From positions 377,513-441,512 of the forward strand of contig NW_006920892.1 in the NCBI RefSeq assembly GCF_000417875.1: DNA of 64,000 nt. The letters run 5' to 3'. Position numbers and translations under genes: made by a program. Numbering within the stretch: position 1 is the first letter of the stretch; every line of letters begins with the position of its first letter. Positions 1 through 12,500 of the stretch are shown piece by piece. The DNA comes from Pseudozyma flocculosa PF-1. Lineage: Eukaryota; Basidiomycota; Ustilaginomycetes; Ustilaginales; Ustilaginaceae. Under the pieces are notes generated by a model. It was not told the DNA's origin. It saw only the letters and a program-made list of their open reading frames with translations, and did not search any database.

Positions 1-3000
1 CACCACGCAGTAGCCCGCTAAAGGGGCGCAGCAGAGACCCGAGGACCAGGGCAAGGGGAGGGGGGGGGGGGGGGTAAAAGGTCAGCACGGGCTTCATCGC
101 TCCCTCTCCCCAATCACAACTGGCGCAGGAAGGCGCAACGCACCACAGCTGCGGATAAACGTGTCGAGCACGGCCGGCTTGACCTTGTACGTCGCCACCG
201 CCTCGTCGTCCGGATGGTGGTGGCGCAGGTAGTTGAGCAGGCTGCCGCCGTACTCGCTCACGATGCCGGCAATCGTGCTGCTCTCGACAAACTGCACCAT
301 GCCGTCGACGGCGCCCGTGGCCAGCACCTTGTACGGCGTAATCTTGAGGTCGAGGTTCTCGTTGCGCAGCAGCCGGTCCATGAGCGTGAAGAGCTGGATC
401 ACCAGCTGGTCCTGCCGCAGGTCGTCGCCGTTTTTGAAAATCAGCCCGTACTCGGCCGCCGCCGGCGATGCAGATGGAGCGGCGGGGGGCGCGCCCGACC
501 CAGCAGAGGCCGGCACTGACGGAGCTGCGCCACCGGCGGTGGCGACGCCGAGATCGGTCACGCTCGAGGTGGCGCGCTCTCCATCCTCGTATTGCTCCCC
601 CTCCTCGACCACGACGCCGTGGCGGCTGCCGCCCGCGCTGCCTGAGCCGGCCGAGGCTGCCCGCAGCTCGGCCTCGGTGGCCCGGGTGAAGCTCAGCCGC
701 AGCGGCAGCAGGCTGCTCTTGAAGATGGTGCTGCGTTCGACCACGATGCCCGTCACCAGCACCTCGGCGTCGAGCGGCAGCGGCAGCGGCGGGTCGAACC
801 TCGACAGCCCGTTTTTCGGGTCGGCAATCATGGCGCGCAGCTTGTCGATCTTCTTTGGGCGCGGATCGCGCGACGACCGCAGCTCCTTGGCCCGCTGCGA
901 CAGCGTGGCGATCAGCTCGGCCTGCCGCCGCAGCACCTCTTTCCGCTCGTCGCCCCCTTCGATGGCTCCGAGCCGCTCCATGAAGCGCGACTTGACCCTG
1001 CGGAACAGCTTGCCCGTCGCCTTGTCGTCGCACTCGACGACCAGGTACCAGTAGAGGTTGTTGCCCAGGACGGCGCTTCGCAGGCCGCGCCGGATCAGGA
1101 AGTCGGCCAGACCGCTGTCGTCGGACGTCGACGCCGATCCGGAGCCGGCAAACGAGCCGGCGCCACCCAGAGCGCCGTGGCGGGACGCGAGCAGGCTGCG
1201 GCGCTCGCGGTCTCGGTCGCGGTCGCGCGTCGATGCCGTCGCGGCGCCGTCCGAGGGCGCCGTCGCGGATCCCGGGGCAGCCGACGCACCGGCCTCGAAG
1301 CGGATCGCCTGGACGAGCTGCAGCAGGTACAGGTTGAGCTCCTGCAACGGAAGGCAGGCGGCACGGTCCGGTCATGTCGGCAGAGGTCAGTCCTGGGGCG
1401 CAAGAGGGTAGCCGCGGGCAATCCCAGCGTGCCGGCAGAGACGGGCGCCTGGAGCGGAGGCGACTCACCTCGTCCGATGCTCGCTCGAGCTGGCGCACGG
1501 CATAGGCGCGCACCCGAGGGTCGCGAAAGGTCGGACCGAGCAGCTCCAGCGCATCGTCGAGGACCGGCTCGGACCACATCGGCAGCAGCACCTCGGTGGC
1601 CTGCTTTGCCTCGCCGGCGTCGGACCACACGACCGACTTGAGGAACTTGGTCAGGCCTTTTGGGTCTCGGGTCAGGTAGAACCGGAAGGACCAGATGCGG
1701 TCCATCTCGGCCGACGTCAGCACCCGCGTGGGCGGGTACGAGAGGATCTCCTGTAGTCGGGTCGGAAGAGTCGAGCATGCCCACGCAGGCGGAGCAGGGC
1801 AGTCGATGGGGTCAGCAAAGCGAGGGGCCGGGGCCTGCGGGATTTGGGGGTGAGAGTTTCTTGGGTTGCCGGCACCACTCACGTTAAGTTCGTCGCGGAC
1901 CGCCGCATTGGGCTTGAGCTCCCGGTCCAGCGGGCCGCTGCGATGGCTGCGGACCAGCCTGCGATGCTTGGCCTCGACCGGGTTCTCTCGTGCGATGTCG
2001 GGATCAAAGATGGTGAAGAGGCCCGAGCCGATGCCGTCCTCGTCGCCGAGGGCTGCTGCTGCGGCGGCCCCGGGTGCCGACGGTGAGGTAGAGGCTACGG
2101 TTCCGCCGCTGGACGCAGCTGCTGCGGGAACCGCGGCGGCGGCCGTGGTCGTGGTCGAGGGTCCGGCCGAGTAGGCGGACGCGTTGGGTGCAGCGGCGGC
2201 CTCGTGCTCGCAGTAGACGACTGGCAGGTCGAAGCGAGGCATGTCAATGTAGAGAAAGAGATTGTCGCTCGTCTCGGACTCGAGCTTGTGGATCTTTTCA
2301 ATCTGGCGGTAGGCGGCCTTGTCGAGCCAGTCGATGTGGGGCAGGTCGCCGCGCTCGTGCTTCTTGATGAGCTGCGGCGCGGGCAGAGGAGGGGCCATGG
2401 AGCCATTGTCGGGGACGTTGGCGATGTTCAGCGGCAAGGATACGGGGCGAAAGAAGGGTGTCGTCGAGGCGCGAGGTGATGCCGCCCGCTCTGCTCACTT
2501 TTTCCAGGCGTCCCATTTCGTCCTGGACGCTGCCGACCTTGCTGGGGGTGCTGGTCTCTGCGCTGCCGTCGCCCTCGGCGCCCTGCCAGAGGTAGAGGCG
2601 CTGCTGGGCCTTTTTCAGCGTGCTGTGCGGGGCGGGGCCGGGGAGAAGAGGCTGGTGCGTCAGTGGGGGCGGTGCGATAGGGGGCGGGCTGAAGTGATTT
2701 TCGCGGTGCGACGATGGGGGGTGCCCGTCTGCTCACCCCTTTTTGCTAAAGAGGCGGAAGGTGGTGCCGCCAACGACGCGGGTGGTTGCGCTGGCGGCGA
2801 CATCATAGACGGTGAATGCGAGCTGTGCATTGAGGGGAAGGTCGGAGAGCTTGTAGGGGAGGGTGATCCACTCTGACCAGCTGTCGAGGTGGTGCGGTGC
2901 GGTGCGGTGCGGTGCGGTGCGGTGCGGTGCGGTGCGGCGCGGTGGGCCAGGATTGATGAGAAGCGAGGGGGAAGGGGGGAGATGAGCGGATGATAGTGGG

Positions 3001-3534
3001 CCGAGGTGTGCGAGCCTGGCGCGCAAGGGAGAGACGTACACGTGGTTGTTGCGAAAGTGGCGGTAGGCCGTCTTTACGGGCAGGCTGAGGGGCTTGTTGT
3101 CCGAGTAGAGGCGGCACTCGACGTAGAGGTCGGGGTAGTCGCTGCGGGGCGGGGGCAAGTGGCGGAGGGAGGGGAGTGAGAACTGGGATCGAGGCGGTGG
3201 TGTTGGCCGAGGATGGGCTGAGAGTGGGCAGCGAGGCTGTAGGGGACGCACGCTCGGTGTACGCCCCAGTTGCGAGCGTGGGGGCGATGCAGCTGTTCGA
3301 GGCGCGAGAGGCGTGGGAGGCTACCCTGCAGCGACGATCTGGGGTGTGGCGGGGGTGAGGGAAGGAGGAGGAGGAGGAGGAGGAGGAGGATGAAGACGGC
3401 GTCGTGGTTGGTCAGCGTGTCGAGGGTGGTGCAGCGACGAGGGAGTGGGAGAGTGAGCGGCGGACTGACATGCGAAAGGTGAGGTTGAGGTTGAGGTCGG
3501 TGATGCGTGCAAACGAGTAAAAGTCGCGGTCCAT
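1..3534 (-). CDS. VPS34: Class III phosphatidylinositol 3-kinase Vps34 (C-terminus beyond left edge)
   Basis: The product phosphorylates phosphatidylinositol to PI3P on endosomal and vacuolar membranes, for autophagy and vacuolar sorting with Vps15. Exons on the minus strand are 3470-3534, 3252-3338, 3040-3141, 2737-2880, 2499-2622, 1883-2371, 1469-1750, 144-1341 and 1-17, and all join in phase. The N-terminus (start MDRDFYSF at 3534) is a C2-type domain with the Vps34 pattern ISSLQG, then WSEWITLPYKLSDLPLNAQL. A LIKKHERGDLPHIDWLD segment and the helical domain follow. The kinase domain carries LIFKNGDDLRQDQL near residue 725 and KITPYKV. The last visible exon ends in SCAGYCVV, just before the catalytic loop, which lies outside the window. 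A roughly 75-residue Ala/Ser/Gly-rich insertion separates two N-lobe strands. The assignment is secure. Confidence 0.95.
2891..2935. repeat. GGTGC pentanucleotide microsatellite in a VPS34 intron
   Basis: Nine perfect GGTGC units are followed by one degenerate unit (GGCGC). The tract lies inside the 2881-3039 intron of the VPS34 gene. A pentamer tract in an intron can vary in length without affecting the protein. Confidence 0.95.
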
Positions 3535-4565
3535 GGCGGGTCGTTGCCGGCGGTGGGCGTGGGCGAGGAGGAGGAGGAGGGGAGGGTAGGGAGAGGAGAA
3601 GGAGGTCGGCGGCGTGAGATAAGGCTCGCACAGGTAGTGTAGGACGACGACGAAGACGACGACTACGAGCGCCCGCAAAGGTGGAGGAGCGAGCGCCCGA
3701 CGGTGGCCCGCGCGCCAAAAAGCCGCCACCGCGCAGTCGACGCCGCCTCGAGTGGCAACAGACGCCACCTCAGGCTGGCACGCACTCGGACTGGCTGCTC
3801 GCCATCCGGGCCCTGACGATGCCATCCTGGTGGCCTCTGCGTGCGTGCGTGTGGGCTCGGGTGAAACGGCGGATGGCCCATCTGGCTGGTTGATGGTGCC
3901 AGCCAGCCCAGTCTGTGGATCTCTGTATCTGTAGCCATGGCTGGCTGCGCTGAGGCGGGTGGGGTGCTTTGCCTGGTCCAGGCTGAGCAGAGCATCGTGT
4001 CCGTCGAGCCACGCCACGCCACGAGGCCAACGTCGACGACGTCTGATCTGGGCCATAGATCCCCCTGCGCATGGTCAAGGTGCGATGCGATGGCCTCGCA
4101 GCTGGGCGCTGCCCCTCGCAGGCCTGGCCTGGCCTGGCCTGGCCCTGCGCTGGCGTATCGAAGCGAGGCCCCTGTTTCTGGCCCAATTGGCAGGCAGGCA
4201 GGCCAGGGGCGCGCGTGAGGCGCGGGAGCGAGGCGTCGCGCCTGTCTCTTCTGCTGGCTCTGCTCGGTGTTGGTCTCGAGGCGCGCCCTCAGCCGAGGAA
4301 AAAGCAGAGCCTAGCTACAGTACGAGGCAGGCAGGCAGGCAGGCAGGCCATGCAGCAGCAGCAGCGCGCCCGTAGAAGGCTGCCTCAACAAACATCATGG
4401 CACCTGCCTGCACTCCGGGCTGCACCCTGGCCGGCTGGCCATGGCTCACCCTGGCTGCCCTGACCTGCCACCTCCTCTCTCACCTTCACCATCATCATCA
4501 CTCCTACCTCCACCGCCACCACCACCACCACCACCACCACCACCACCACCTCGCTCTCCTTCGCC
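3535..4565. other. Intergenic spacer between divergent VPS34 and chitin synthase
   Basis: No gene is recognised here. The spacer holds CCTGG-rich DNA at about 4120-4145, an AGGC tetranucleotide run at 4325-4348 and a CAC/ACC trinucleotide run at about 4517-4550, just upstream of the chitin synthase start. It must contain the promoters of both genes, but I cannot point to a specific element. Confidence 0.6.
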
Positions 4566-5011
4566 ATGTCGCGCTACAACCCTCGGCCCGACGACGAGCC
4601 AGACTATCCATACTACCCGGACCCAGACGCACTCGCACAATCCCACTCCCACTCGCCCTCGCCCTCGCCCTTTGCAGACCCACCAAATGCCCACCTCAGC
4701 ATCCACATCGACGCCCCACAAAGCGCACACGCTCCCGCTCGCTCCTCGTCCCACGTACCACAGCTCAGCCAGAGCTTCTACAACGAGGCCGCATCCGCCC
4801 TCGCCTCCCTACCACTAAACCAGCCGCCCGCACTCGCACCACATCCCTACGACCACCAGCACCTCGGCTCCATACCAGAGTACTCTGGCTACCCCACACG
4901 CCGCGCTGGCCCAAACAACGACGACGACGACCACACTGCCGCCGGCTACACCTACGACGACTACCATCGAGGTCAGCCCGGCGACTACTCGGGCATCGGC
5001 AACCGTGATGA

Positions 5012-5042
<31 letters not shown>

Positions 5043-8000
5043 CAGTACGACGTCGACCAAAAGTACCGCTACGGCGCAGCCCACCACGACGACGACGGCG
5101 CTGCTTCCCCCTTTGGCCGCACGGGCGTCCAGTACCTCCAGAGCCCCTACGCCGCCCTCGACAACGAAAAGGAAGCCGCAACCCTCTACGGCGGCGACGA
5201 CGGCGACGGCGACGACGACGACAATGTCAACGCAGCCTACGGCGCAAAACACGGCAGGACCGGCAGCTACGCCTCGCTCTACACCACCTCGCCCGCGGGG
5301 CACGCCGGCCTCGCCGACGCCGCCCTCGAGACCCAGCACTTTGGACCGGCCCCCGCCCACGGCGCACAGCTGCGCCGCCACAAGACCAAGAAAAACGTCC
5401 GCCTCACCCAGGGAAACCTCGTCCTCGACTGCCCCGTCCCCAGCAAGCTCCAGACCTTTCTCAGCCGCCGCGGCGAGGAAGAGTTCACCTCGATGCGCTA
5501 CTCGGCCGTCACCTGCGAGCCAGACGACTTTGCCGCCGACAACTTCACCCTCCGCCCCGCCATGTACAACCGCCACACCGAAATCTTCATCGCCGTCACC
5601 ATGTACAACGAGGACGAGGTCCTCTTCACCCGCACCATGCACGGCGTCATGAAAAACATCGCACACCTCTGCTCCCGCAACAAGAGCCGCACCTGGGGCG
5701 CCAACGGCTGGAAAAAGGTCGTCGTCGCCATCATCTCCGACGGCCGCCGCAAGGTCCACCCGCGCGTCCTCGACTGCCTCGCCGCCCTCGGCGTCTACCA
5801 GGACGGCGTCGCAAAGAACTCGGTCAACGGCAAGCCCGTCCAGGCCCACGTCTACGAGTACACGACCCAGCTCTCGATCGACAGCAACCTCCAGTTCAAG
5901 GGCGCCGAGCGCGGCCTGGTGCCCATGCAGATCATCTTCTGCCTCAAGGAAAAGAACGCCAAGAAGATCAACTCGCACCGCTGGTTCTTCAACGCCTTTT
6001 GCCCCGTCATTCAGCCCAACGTCACCATCCTCCTCGACGTCGGCACCCGCCCCGAGAACAAGTCGATCTACTACCTCTGGAAGGCCTTTGACCTCAACTC
6101 CAACGTGGCGGGCGCGTGCGGCGAAATCTGCGCAGACACCCGCGGCAAGTGGGGCGTCGGCCCCGCCCTCCTCAACCCGCTCGTCGCCGCCCAGAACTTT
6201 GAGTACAAGATCTCCAACATCCTGGGTGAGTGGCCGGTCCCCAGAACAGGCGGGCGGGCAGGCAGGCTCGAAGTTGTCCGTCGATGCGCGTCGCCAGGCG
6301 TCTCACTGACTCTTGCCACCGTTCTTCCGCCTCGCCTGCCCCTGTGCCCTCCCCGCGATGCTTTCCTCCCCTTGCCCCGCCTCGCCCCGCCCCGCAGACA
6401 AGACGACCGAGTCGGTGATGGGCTACATTTCGGTGCTGCCCGGAGCGTTCAGCGCGTACCGCTACATTGCGCTACAGAACGACGAGCTCGGCCATGGTCC
6501 GCTGGCATCCTACTTCAAGGGAGAGAATTTGATGGGCGCCGAGGCCGATGTCTTTACCTCGAATGTGGGTTGGAACCGGTCCGTCCGGGCCGAGCTGCAG
6601 GATTTCTGGTGTCACGGAGGCTGACACCGCAACGAGACGGCCTCTCTGCACGCCTATGCCATCCCCTCTTGCCCGAAACAGATGTATCTGGCCGAGGATC
6701 GCATTCTGTAAGTGCTGCCGTCCAGGGTTTGGACCTCGCGAGCGAGCGAGACTCGGAGCTGATTCTCTCGCGTCCACCTCTGCCCCTGCCCCTGCCATTG
6801 CCCCTGCCCCTGCCTGCCTCTCGTCCTTCCCGACGCCCTTCGCTCAGGTGCTTCGAGCTGGCGGCTAAGCGCGGCGCCGGCTGGGTGCTGCAGTACGTCA
6901 AGAGCGCGCGCGGCGTGACCGACGTGCCCGACTCGTTCCCGGAATTCATCAGCCAGCGTCGGCGCTGGCTCAACGGCTCCTTTTTCGCCGCCGTCTACGC
7001 CCTCTACCACACGTCGCAGTTCATCAGCAGCGGCCACAACCCGTGGCGCAAGTGCGTGCTCGTCTTTGAGAGCTTCTACTCGTTCATCAACATGTGCTTT
7101 GCCTGGTTCGGCCTCGCCAACTTTTACATCTTCTTCCGGTGAGTATGGGTGGCGGGGTGGCCGTTGCCGATTCGGCGCGGTTCAGGGGGGGGCGTGTGGA
7201 AAGGGTCCAGCGTGCTCTGTCGACCGAGGCGCCGACGACTGATCCACTTCCGTGCGCGCGCGTGCTTCGCGCTATTCGTACCCCCGCCTCCCCTGGCATC
7301 CGCAGCATCCTCACTCAATCCCTCGAGGACCCCGCGTTCGGTCTCAAGGGCATCGGCGTCTGGAACGTCTTCATGCAGTACATCTACCTGGGCACCGTCG
7401 TCTCGAGCTTCATTTTCGCCATGGGCAACCGACCCCAGGGCTCGCGGTGGAAGTACATGGCGGCCGTCATTATCTTCGCGCTCCGTAAGTCTTCCCGTTG
7501 ATCCCCTCGTCCTCCCCCCGAAAGGCGTGTGGTCGGGGCCTGGGCTGAGCACGCAGGCCTGATCGCATGCGATCCTCTTGGACCGACTTCTGACCTCGCC
7601 CCTCCATCTCCTCCTGGCTGACTACCCGGCACGCCCGCTCTCTCGCTGCAGTGACGGTGTACATGATGGTGGCAGCGGTGCTGTGCCTGTCCAAGGTGGT
7701 GGGGAGGGTGGAGCACGATGCCATCTACGCCCAGATGGTCGTCAGCCTCCTCGCCACGTACGGCGTCTACCTCCTCTCGTCGCTGCTGGCGTGCGACCCG
7801 CTCCACCTCGTCACCAGCTTCCTCCAGTACCTCTTGCTCGCTCCGACCTACATCAAGTGAGTGCCTCGACCCAGGGAACGGAGAGGCGGGCCGGAGAGAG
7901 ACTGCGAGGGGTCGGTACTGACGCCTGCCCCTTTTCCGTTTCGACGCGACGCGATGCCGCTTGCAACTCCTCGCCGATCTGCAGCATCCTCAACATTTAC

Positions 8001-8549
8001 GCCTTTTGCAGTACGTGTTGGCGCCGGCCGCTAGCCTCGTCCGGTGGAAAAAGAGAAGTTGACCAACGTGCAATCTGATCTACTGCTGCCTCTCCCACAG
8101 ACCTGCACGACTTCAGCTGGGGCACAAAGGGCGATACGGCGGTGTCCAACGACCTGGGTTCGGTGACGTCGACGGGCAAGGGCGTGGTGGAGATCACGCT
8201 GCCGACGGCGCAGGCGGACATTGACACGGCGTACGACGAGGCGCTCAACAACCTGCGCACGCGTCCCATGATCATCCGCGGCGACGCGAGCGCCGACGAG
8301 AAGCTGGCCCGCCAGACCGACTACTACAAGAATGTGCGCACCAATGTCGTGCTGGCGTGGGCGCTGACGAACGGCGTCGTGGCGGCCTTTATCCTCAATG
8401 GCGACACGACGAGCACGTTTGATTCCTCGACGGGCGTCACGCGCAGCAAGGTCTACATGGTCCTCGTCCTCGTCTTTGTCGCCGGAATGGCGTGTATCCG
8501 CTTCATTGGATCCACACTCTACCTCACCATTCGCCTCATTAATGGTTGA
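4566..8549 (+). CDS. Chitin synthase, division 1 (class I-III)
   Basis: This integral membrane glycosyltransferase polymerises UDP-GlcNAc into chitin. Eight exons (4566-6225, 6398-6564, 6682-6707, 6848-7138, 7306-7484, 7652-7856, 7985-8010, 8101-8549) join in phase to give 1000 aa. Residues 1-270 are a hydrophilic Asp/Tyr-rich tail with a poly-Asp run. Next come [13 protein letters not shown] (chitin synthase N domain) and the catalytic core, with [41 protein letters not shown] (about 614) and the product-binding motif QRRRW (about 652). Several hydrophobic spans follow, then a WGTKGD motif. Two exons are only 26 nt; one encodes MYLAEDRI. The start MSRYNPRP begins the first long open frame. 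Division 1 is clear, but I cannot fix the class. Confidence 0.95.
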
Positions 8550-8689
8550 GCTGTTCGACTCCCCCGGGTACGCAGGAGGTGAGGGGAGTGAAGGGGCGAT
8601 GGCAGACACAGCTGGCTTCTCTGCTCGCCTTTCCCCCTCCCCCTCCCCCTTCCGCTTTAGCCGCCACCATCTCCTCTTTTCACCACCAG

Positions 8690-8732
8690 CCTCAGCCTCA
8701 GCCTCAGCCTCAGCCTCAGCCTCAGCCTCAGC
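8690..8732. repeat. CCTCAG hexanucleotide array
   Basis: About seven tandem CCTCAG units lie 140 bp after the chitin synthase stop codon. This is probably a simple repeat without function. Confidence 0.9.
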
Positions 8733-8984
8733 ATCGACCCGCATCTTTATGCCGTCTGATCAATCTTCGTATTCATTCCCGTCATCGCGTCTTCCCAACC
8801 CACCTTTTTTTGGCCGCTACCTTTCGCCGTTCCCGATCCGATTCCAACACACCGCACCGCACCACGCTCCCTCTTTCGCTTTTTCATACGGACCAGGCAT
8901 TCCTCGAGCTCTACACGGACACTTCTTCTCGACTCCCCCCNCCCCNCCCGTAGAGACNCGACGACGACGACGACGGAGGAGAGC

Positions 8985-9080
8985 NNNNNNNNNNNNNNNN
9001 NNNNNNNNNNNNNNNNNNNNNNNNNNNNNNNNNNNNNNNNNNNNNNNNNNNNNNNNNNNNNNNNNNNNNNNNNNNNNNNN
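8985..9080. other. Assembly gap (96 N)
   Basis: A run of N is preceded by single N calls in a C-rich tract and a short ACG repeat. Similar CTCTACACGG words occur on both sides (about 8908 and 9100), so the gap may hide or result from a local repeat. Its true length is unknown. Confidence 0.99.
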
Positions 9081-9596
9081 CCCTCTTCTCGCTGCTAGGC
9101 TCTACACGGCCCCTCGCCCTCGTCCTCGTCCTGCTACCTCGTTCCCCGCCGACGCCTCTGGTCCCCCTGTCAGCTGTACGACACTTGTACTCCCTACCCT
9201 CCTTCGGCCCCCGACTCGCCGCCTAGTGCCCTGCTCGACCCTACCCTACCCTGCCCTGCTCTCGTCTCGCCTCGCTTCGCCACGCCACGCCTTATCTCGT
9301 CTCGTCGATGGATCCGGAGGACCCGGAGGAATACGATGTTGTACCACCTCGACCCTGCCCTTATCTCTCTCTTCACACGGCGGCGCGACAACGTGTCCGT
9401 CATCATAGCCGTCGTTGCTCGATCCATGTTGCTCCTTGGGTTGGTACGAACTTCAAACGGAGGAGGAGGAGGGGGAGAGCAGCGGTGTCGTTACGGAGCG
9501 ACGATGGTGATGAGGAGGAGAGGAAGGATGGGCATGCAGGTGGGTCAGGGCAGAACAGGGCATAGTGGGGCAGGGTAAGCTCAGCGCCGCAGCGCA

Positions 9597-12500
9597 TCAG
9601 TCGACCGAGAGGTTCATGGTCGTCTCGCCGATGGTGGCCCTCAGCGTTCGCTCGCCCGTCCACTCGAAGCGGGTGCGAGGCAGCATGCCTATCATGCATC
9701 CAGCCCGGACGAGAAGACAAAGAGAGTAGGGGAGGCGAGAGGTGAAGAGAGAGAGAGAGGTGATGCAGTCAGCGACGGTCTCGACTGGCCGGCGGCCGGG
9801 GCGTCGCTGCGACAAGGAATGACGGGATCGCAACGTCGACTCACCACCACCATCGTCGTCGGAAACGGCCGGCACGCGGTACTCGCGAAAGGCGCGGCCC
9901 TCGGCGCTCCCGCCCTGCTTGGGCGCGACGCCGGGCGTAAAGAAGCCCAGGATGCCCACCGACACCTTCCACACGCACACCAGCCCTTCGCGCTCGCTGA
10001 CCGTCACGAGCCGTCGGCCGTCTGGGCTGAAATCGACGCCCGACACGGCCATGCGGTGGCCCTCGAGCACAAACAGGCGCGTGGCCGTCTTGAGGTCGTA
10101 GAGGATCACGGCGCCCTCGTGCGTCCCCACGGCGAGCCGCTGCGACTTCTCGTGGAACGAAATCGACGGGTACGTCGACACGAGCTCCGAAATCATGAGC
10201 GTCGCCGACGAGAGGACGACGTCGCGCTGGTTGCGCGGGTCGAGCGACTTGACCACCGCCTCGGCCAGGCGCGGCAGGTTCGGATACAGCACCTCGGGTT
10301 TCTGCGGGTGGATTTGGGAAGGCAGGGTAGCAAGAGGAGGCTAGGCCGGCGTCAGTCGCGCGTCGACGGCTGTCGTTTGGCCCGGAACAGTAGCGCCGAC
10401 GAGGTCGCGCTCGTACCTTGCGGACCATGAACGCGACCAGCTTCATCGTCGCGCTGCAGTGGGCGGGGCTGCGTGCGTTGAGAATGTCGATGCTGAGCGT
10501 CGTCATGAACAGGGGCGTGTTCTCGCTGGCGATCTGCAGCGTCGCCGCTCGCGCCAGCGTGCGAATCTCTTTTGCGCTCGTGGCCGTGGCGGTCGATGAG
10601 GCGCTGCCGCTGGCGCTGGAGGCTGCATCCTTGTCGGTGGCGAGGGCGAACAGCGAGCGCACGACGTTGGTGGCGTCGAGGTAGTGCTGCCAGATCGAGA
10701 AGCCCGCCGAGCAGAGGTCGATGGCAATCGACTGGTGCACCGGTTGCGCCCCGTCGTCGAGGAGAACGGTGATCGACTGCGAGATCTGCTTGAGCAGGAG
10801 CGGCGAGAGCGTCTTGTAGTGCGTCACGGCGACGTGGCCGAGCAGAGACAAGGCGGTCGACGCCGTCGGGGCCATGACGGGCGGCTGATTGACGGGCACT
10901 GCAGGATAAAGAGCCCCCGATTTCGTGTCGCAGCGGCACAAGCGGGGACAAGAGAAGCTCAGATGCAGACTCAATGCTTTCCAGAGCTGTTGATCTGTCG
11001 GTCCGGACTCACAGAGCGGCTGCCAGGCAGCGCACAGGCTCTCGACCTGCTCTTGAGGCAGCCTTGCCAGAGCGGCGGCAAAGAGACGGCGAGAAGCTTC
11101 CCTGAGCTCGAGGTTCGAGTCGAGAAGGTAGACGGTCAAGGCCGGCAGCGAGAAGTCCTTGAGCAGCGTGGTCCCGACCGTCTCTGCAACACCATCGCAG
11201 ACGGCGTCCATCATCCGGAGCGCCGCGGTCTGGAGCTCCTGTACGTGGCTCAAGACCTTCAGGATCGAGGTGCACACCAGCGCGCGCTGCGTCGACAGCA
11301 GAGACGAGATTGTCCACAGCTGGGCCGCATCTTCGACCAACGGCTGCGCCAACGAGTCCGGGCTGCCGATGCCCAGGTGGAACTGTTGGGCTGAAAGGCG
11401 AGCTTGCCCTTCGTCGTACGCTTCCGGGCGGTCCACGAGTCCGAGCAAATAGGCAGCGTCCGCGTCCCAGTCCTGGCGCATCCCGATCGGCAGCACGAGC
11501 GCGAGGAGCGGACGCAGGATCCCCAGAGCCTTGCGCGCAGCGAGGCCCTGCATGGGCACCGTCGGTGCCGCCTCGTCGTCATCCGGCTTGTCAGCTGTGC
11601 TGCTGGCCGGCGCCTCGTCGAACGGCATGCCGGGCCGAGTCTTGCGCGTGGCAACGTAGACGGAGCCTTGCTTCTGGACGCCCAGCAGCGTCCGCGAGGC
11701 CACCTCGATGCTCCTCCGGAAGTCGGCCACGAGCGTCGCGGCGTCCGGACCCCTCGCACAGCTCAGCGACGACAGGACGCCGGCGGTGCCGCTGTTTCGG
11801 GCGCTGAACGGCTCGACGTCCCGCACCGTCCACCATCCCTTGCGGTCCAGCAGGAGAGACTGCGCCTGGTCGATGCCGATGCTGCGGCGGAGCTCCTGGC
11901 TGCGCAAGTCCCACACGCGGGCCTTGCCGTCGTCGTACGTCAGCAGCAGCTCATCGGCCCGCACCGCCAGCGCGCGTAGCCGGCCTTCGCGGCCGGGGAT
12001 CGTGTAGAGGAAGCGGAGGCCGTCGAGGAGGACGATCGAGACGCTGCCGTCGGCGGCCACGCAGGCCAGGCAGCCGTGCAGCCTCAGCGTGTTGTCGTCG
12101 TCGCCGAACGACACGAGCGACTCGATGGGCGCAGTCGACATCGTCCAGGTCGCCGCCAGCTCCAGCGTGGTGGCGTCCCAGAAGGCCACGTCGCCCTGCG
12201 CAGAACCGCCAACGATCATCTTGGTGCCGGAGCGCGGCCTGGTCACCTGGCGCAGCGTGATGATCGTCTTTCCGTTGCCAATCGAGTTGCGCGTTCGCGT
12301 CATCTCCTGCAGTGCCTCGGCGTGGGCCAGCTCCGTCAGGGAGACGGATCGGATCCCGCCGGACCGAAAAGCGACCACAATGCGCTCGAGGCTCAGCGGC
12401 AAGACTGCCGTCAGCTGGGCCGCGGCACGGCCGGCTGGCCCGGCTGGTGAGGCCGAAGTCGTCGGGGGCGTGGTGGCCGGCGAAGTCACGTCCGTAAGGG

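Larger units (their letters stand above)
8550..9596. other. Spacer between convergent 3' ends, containing the assembly gap
   Basis: Chitin synthase (+) and the WDR7-like gene (-) converge here. The spacer contains a CCTCAG hexamer array (8690-8732), pyrimidine-rich DNA, isolated N calls at 8941, 8946 and 8958, and the 96-N gap. No gene is recognised. Confidence 0.6.

Noticed and set aside
94..1347. Long reading frame with a stop at 94 taken as the Vps34 C-terminus
   Set aside because: The frame reads into an intron. A donor at 143 and an acceptor before 17 join SC to AGYCVV, which is the conserved continuation, so the true C-terminus is outside the window.
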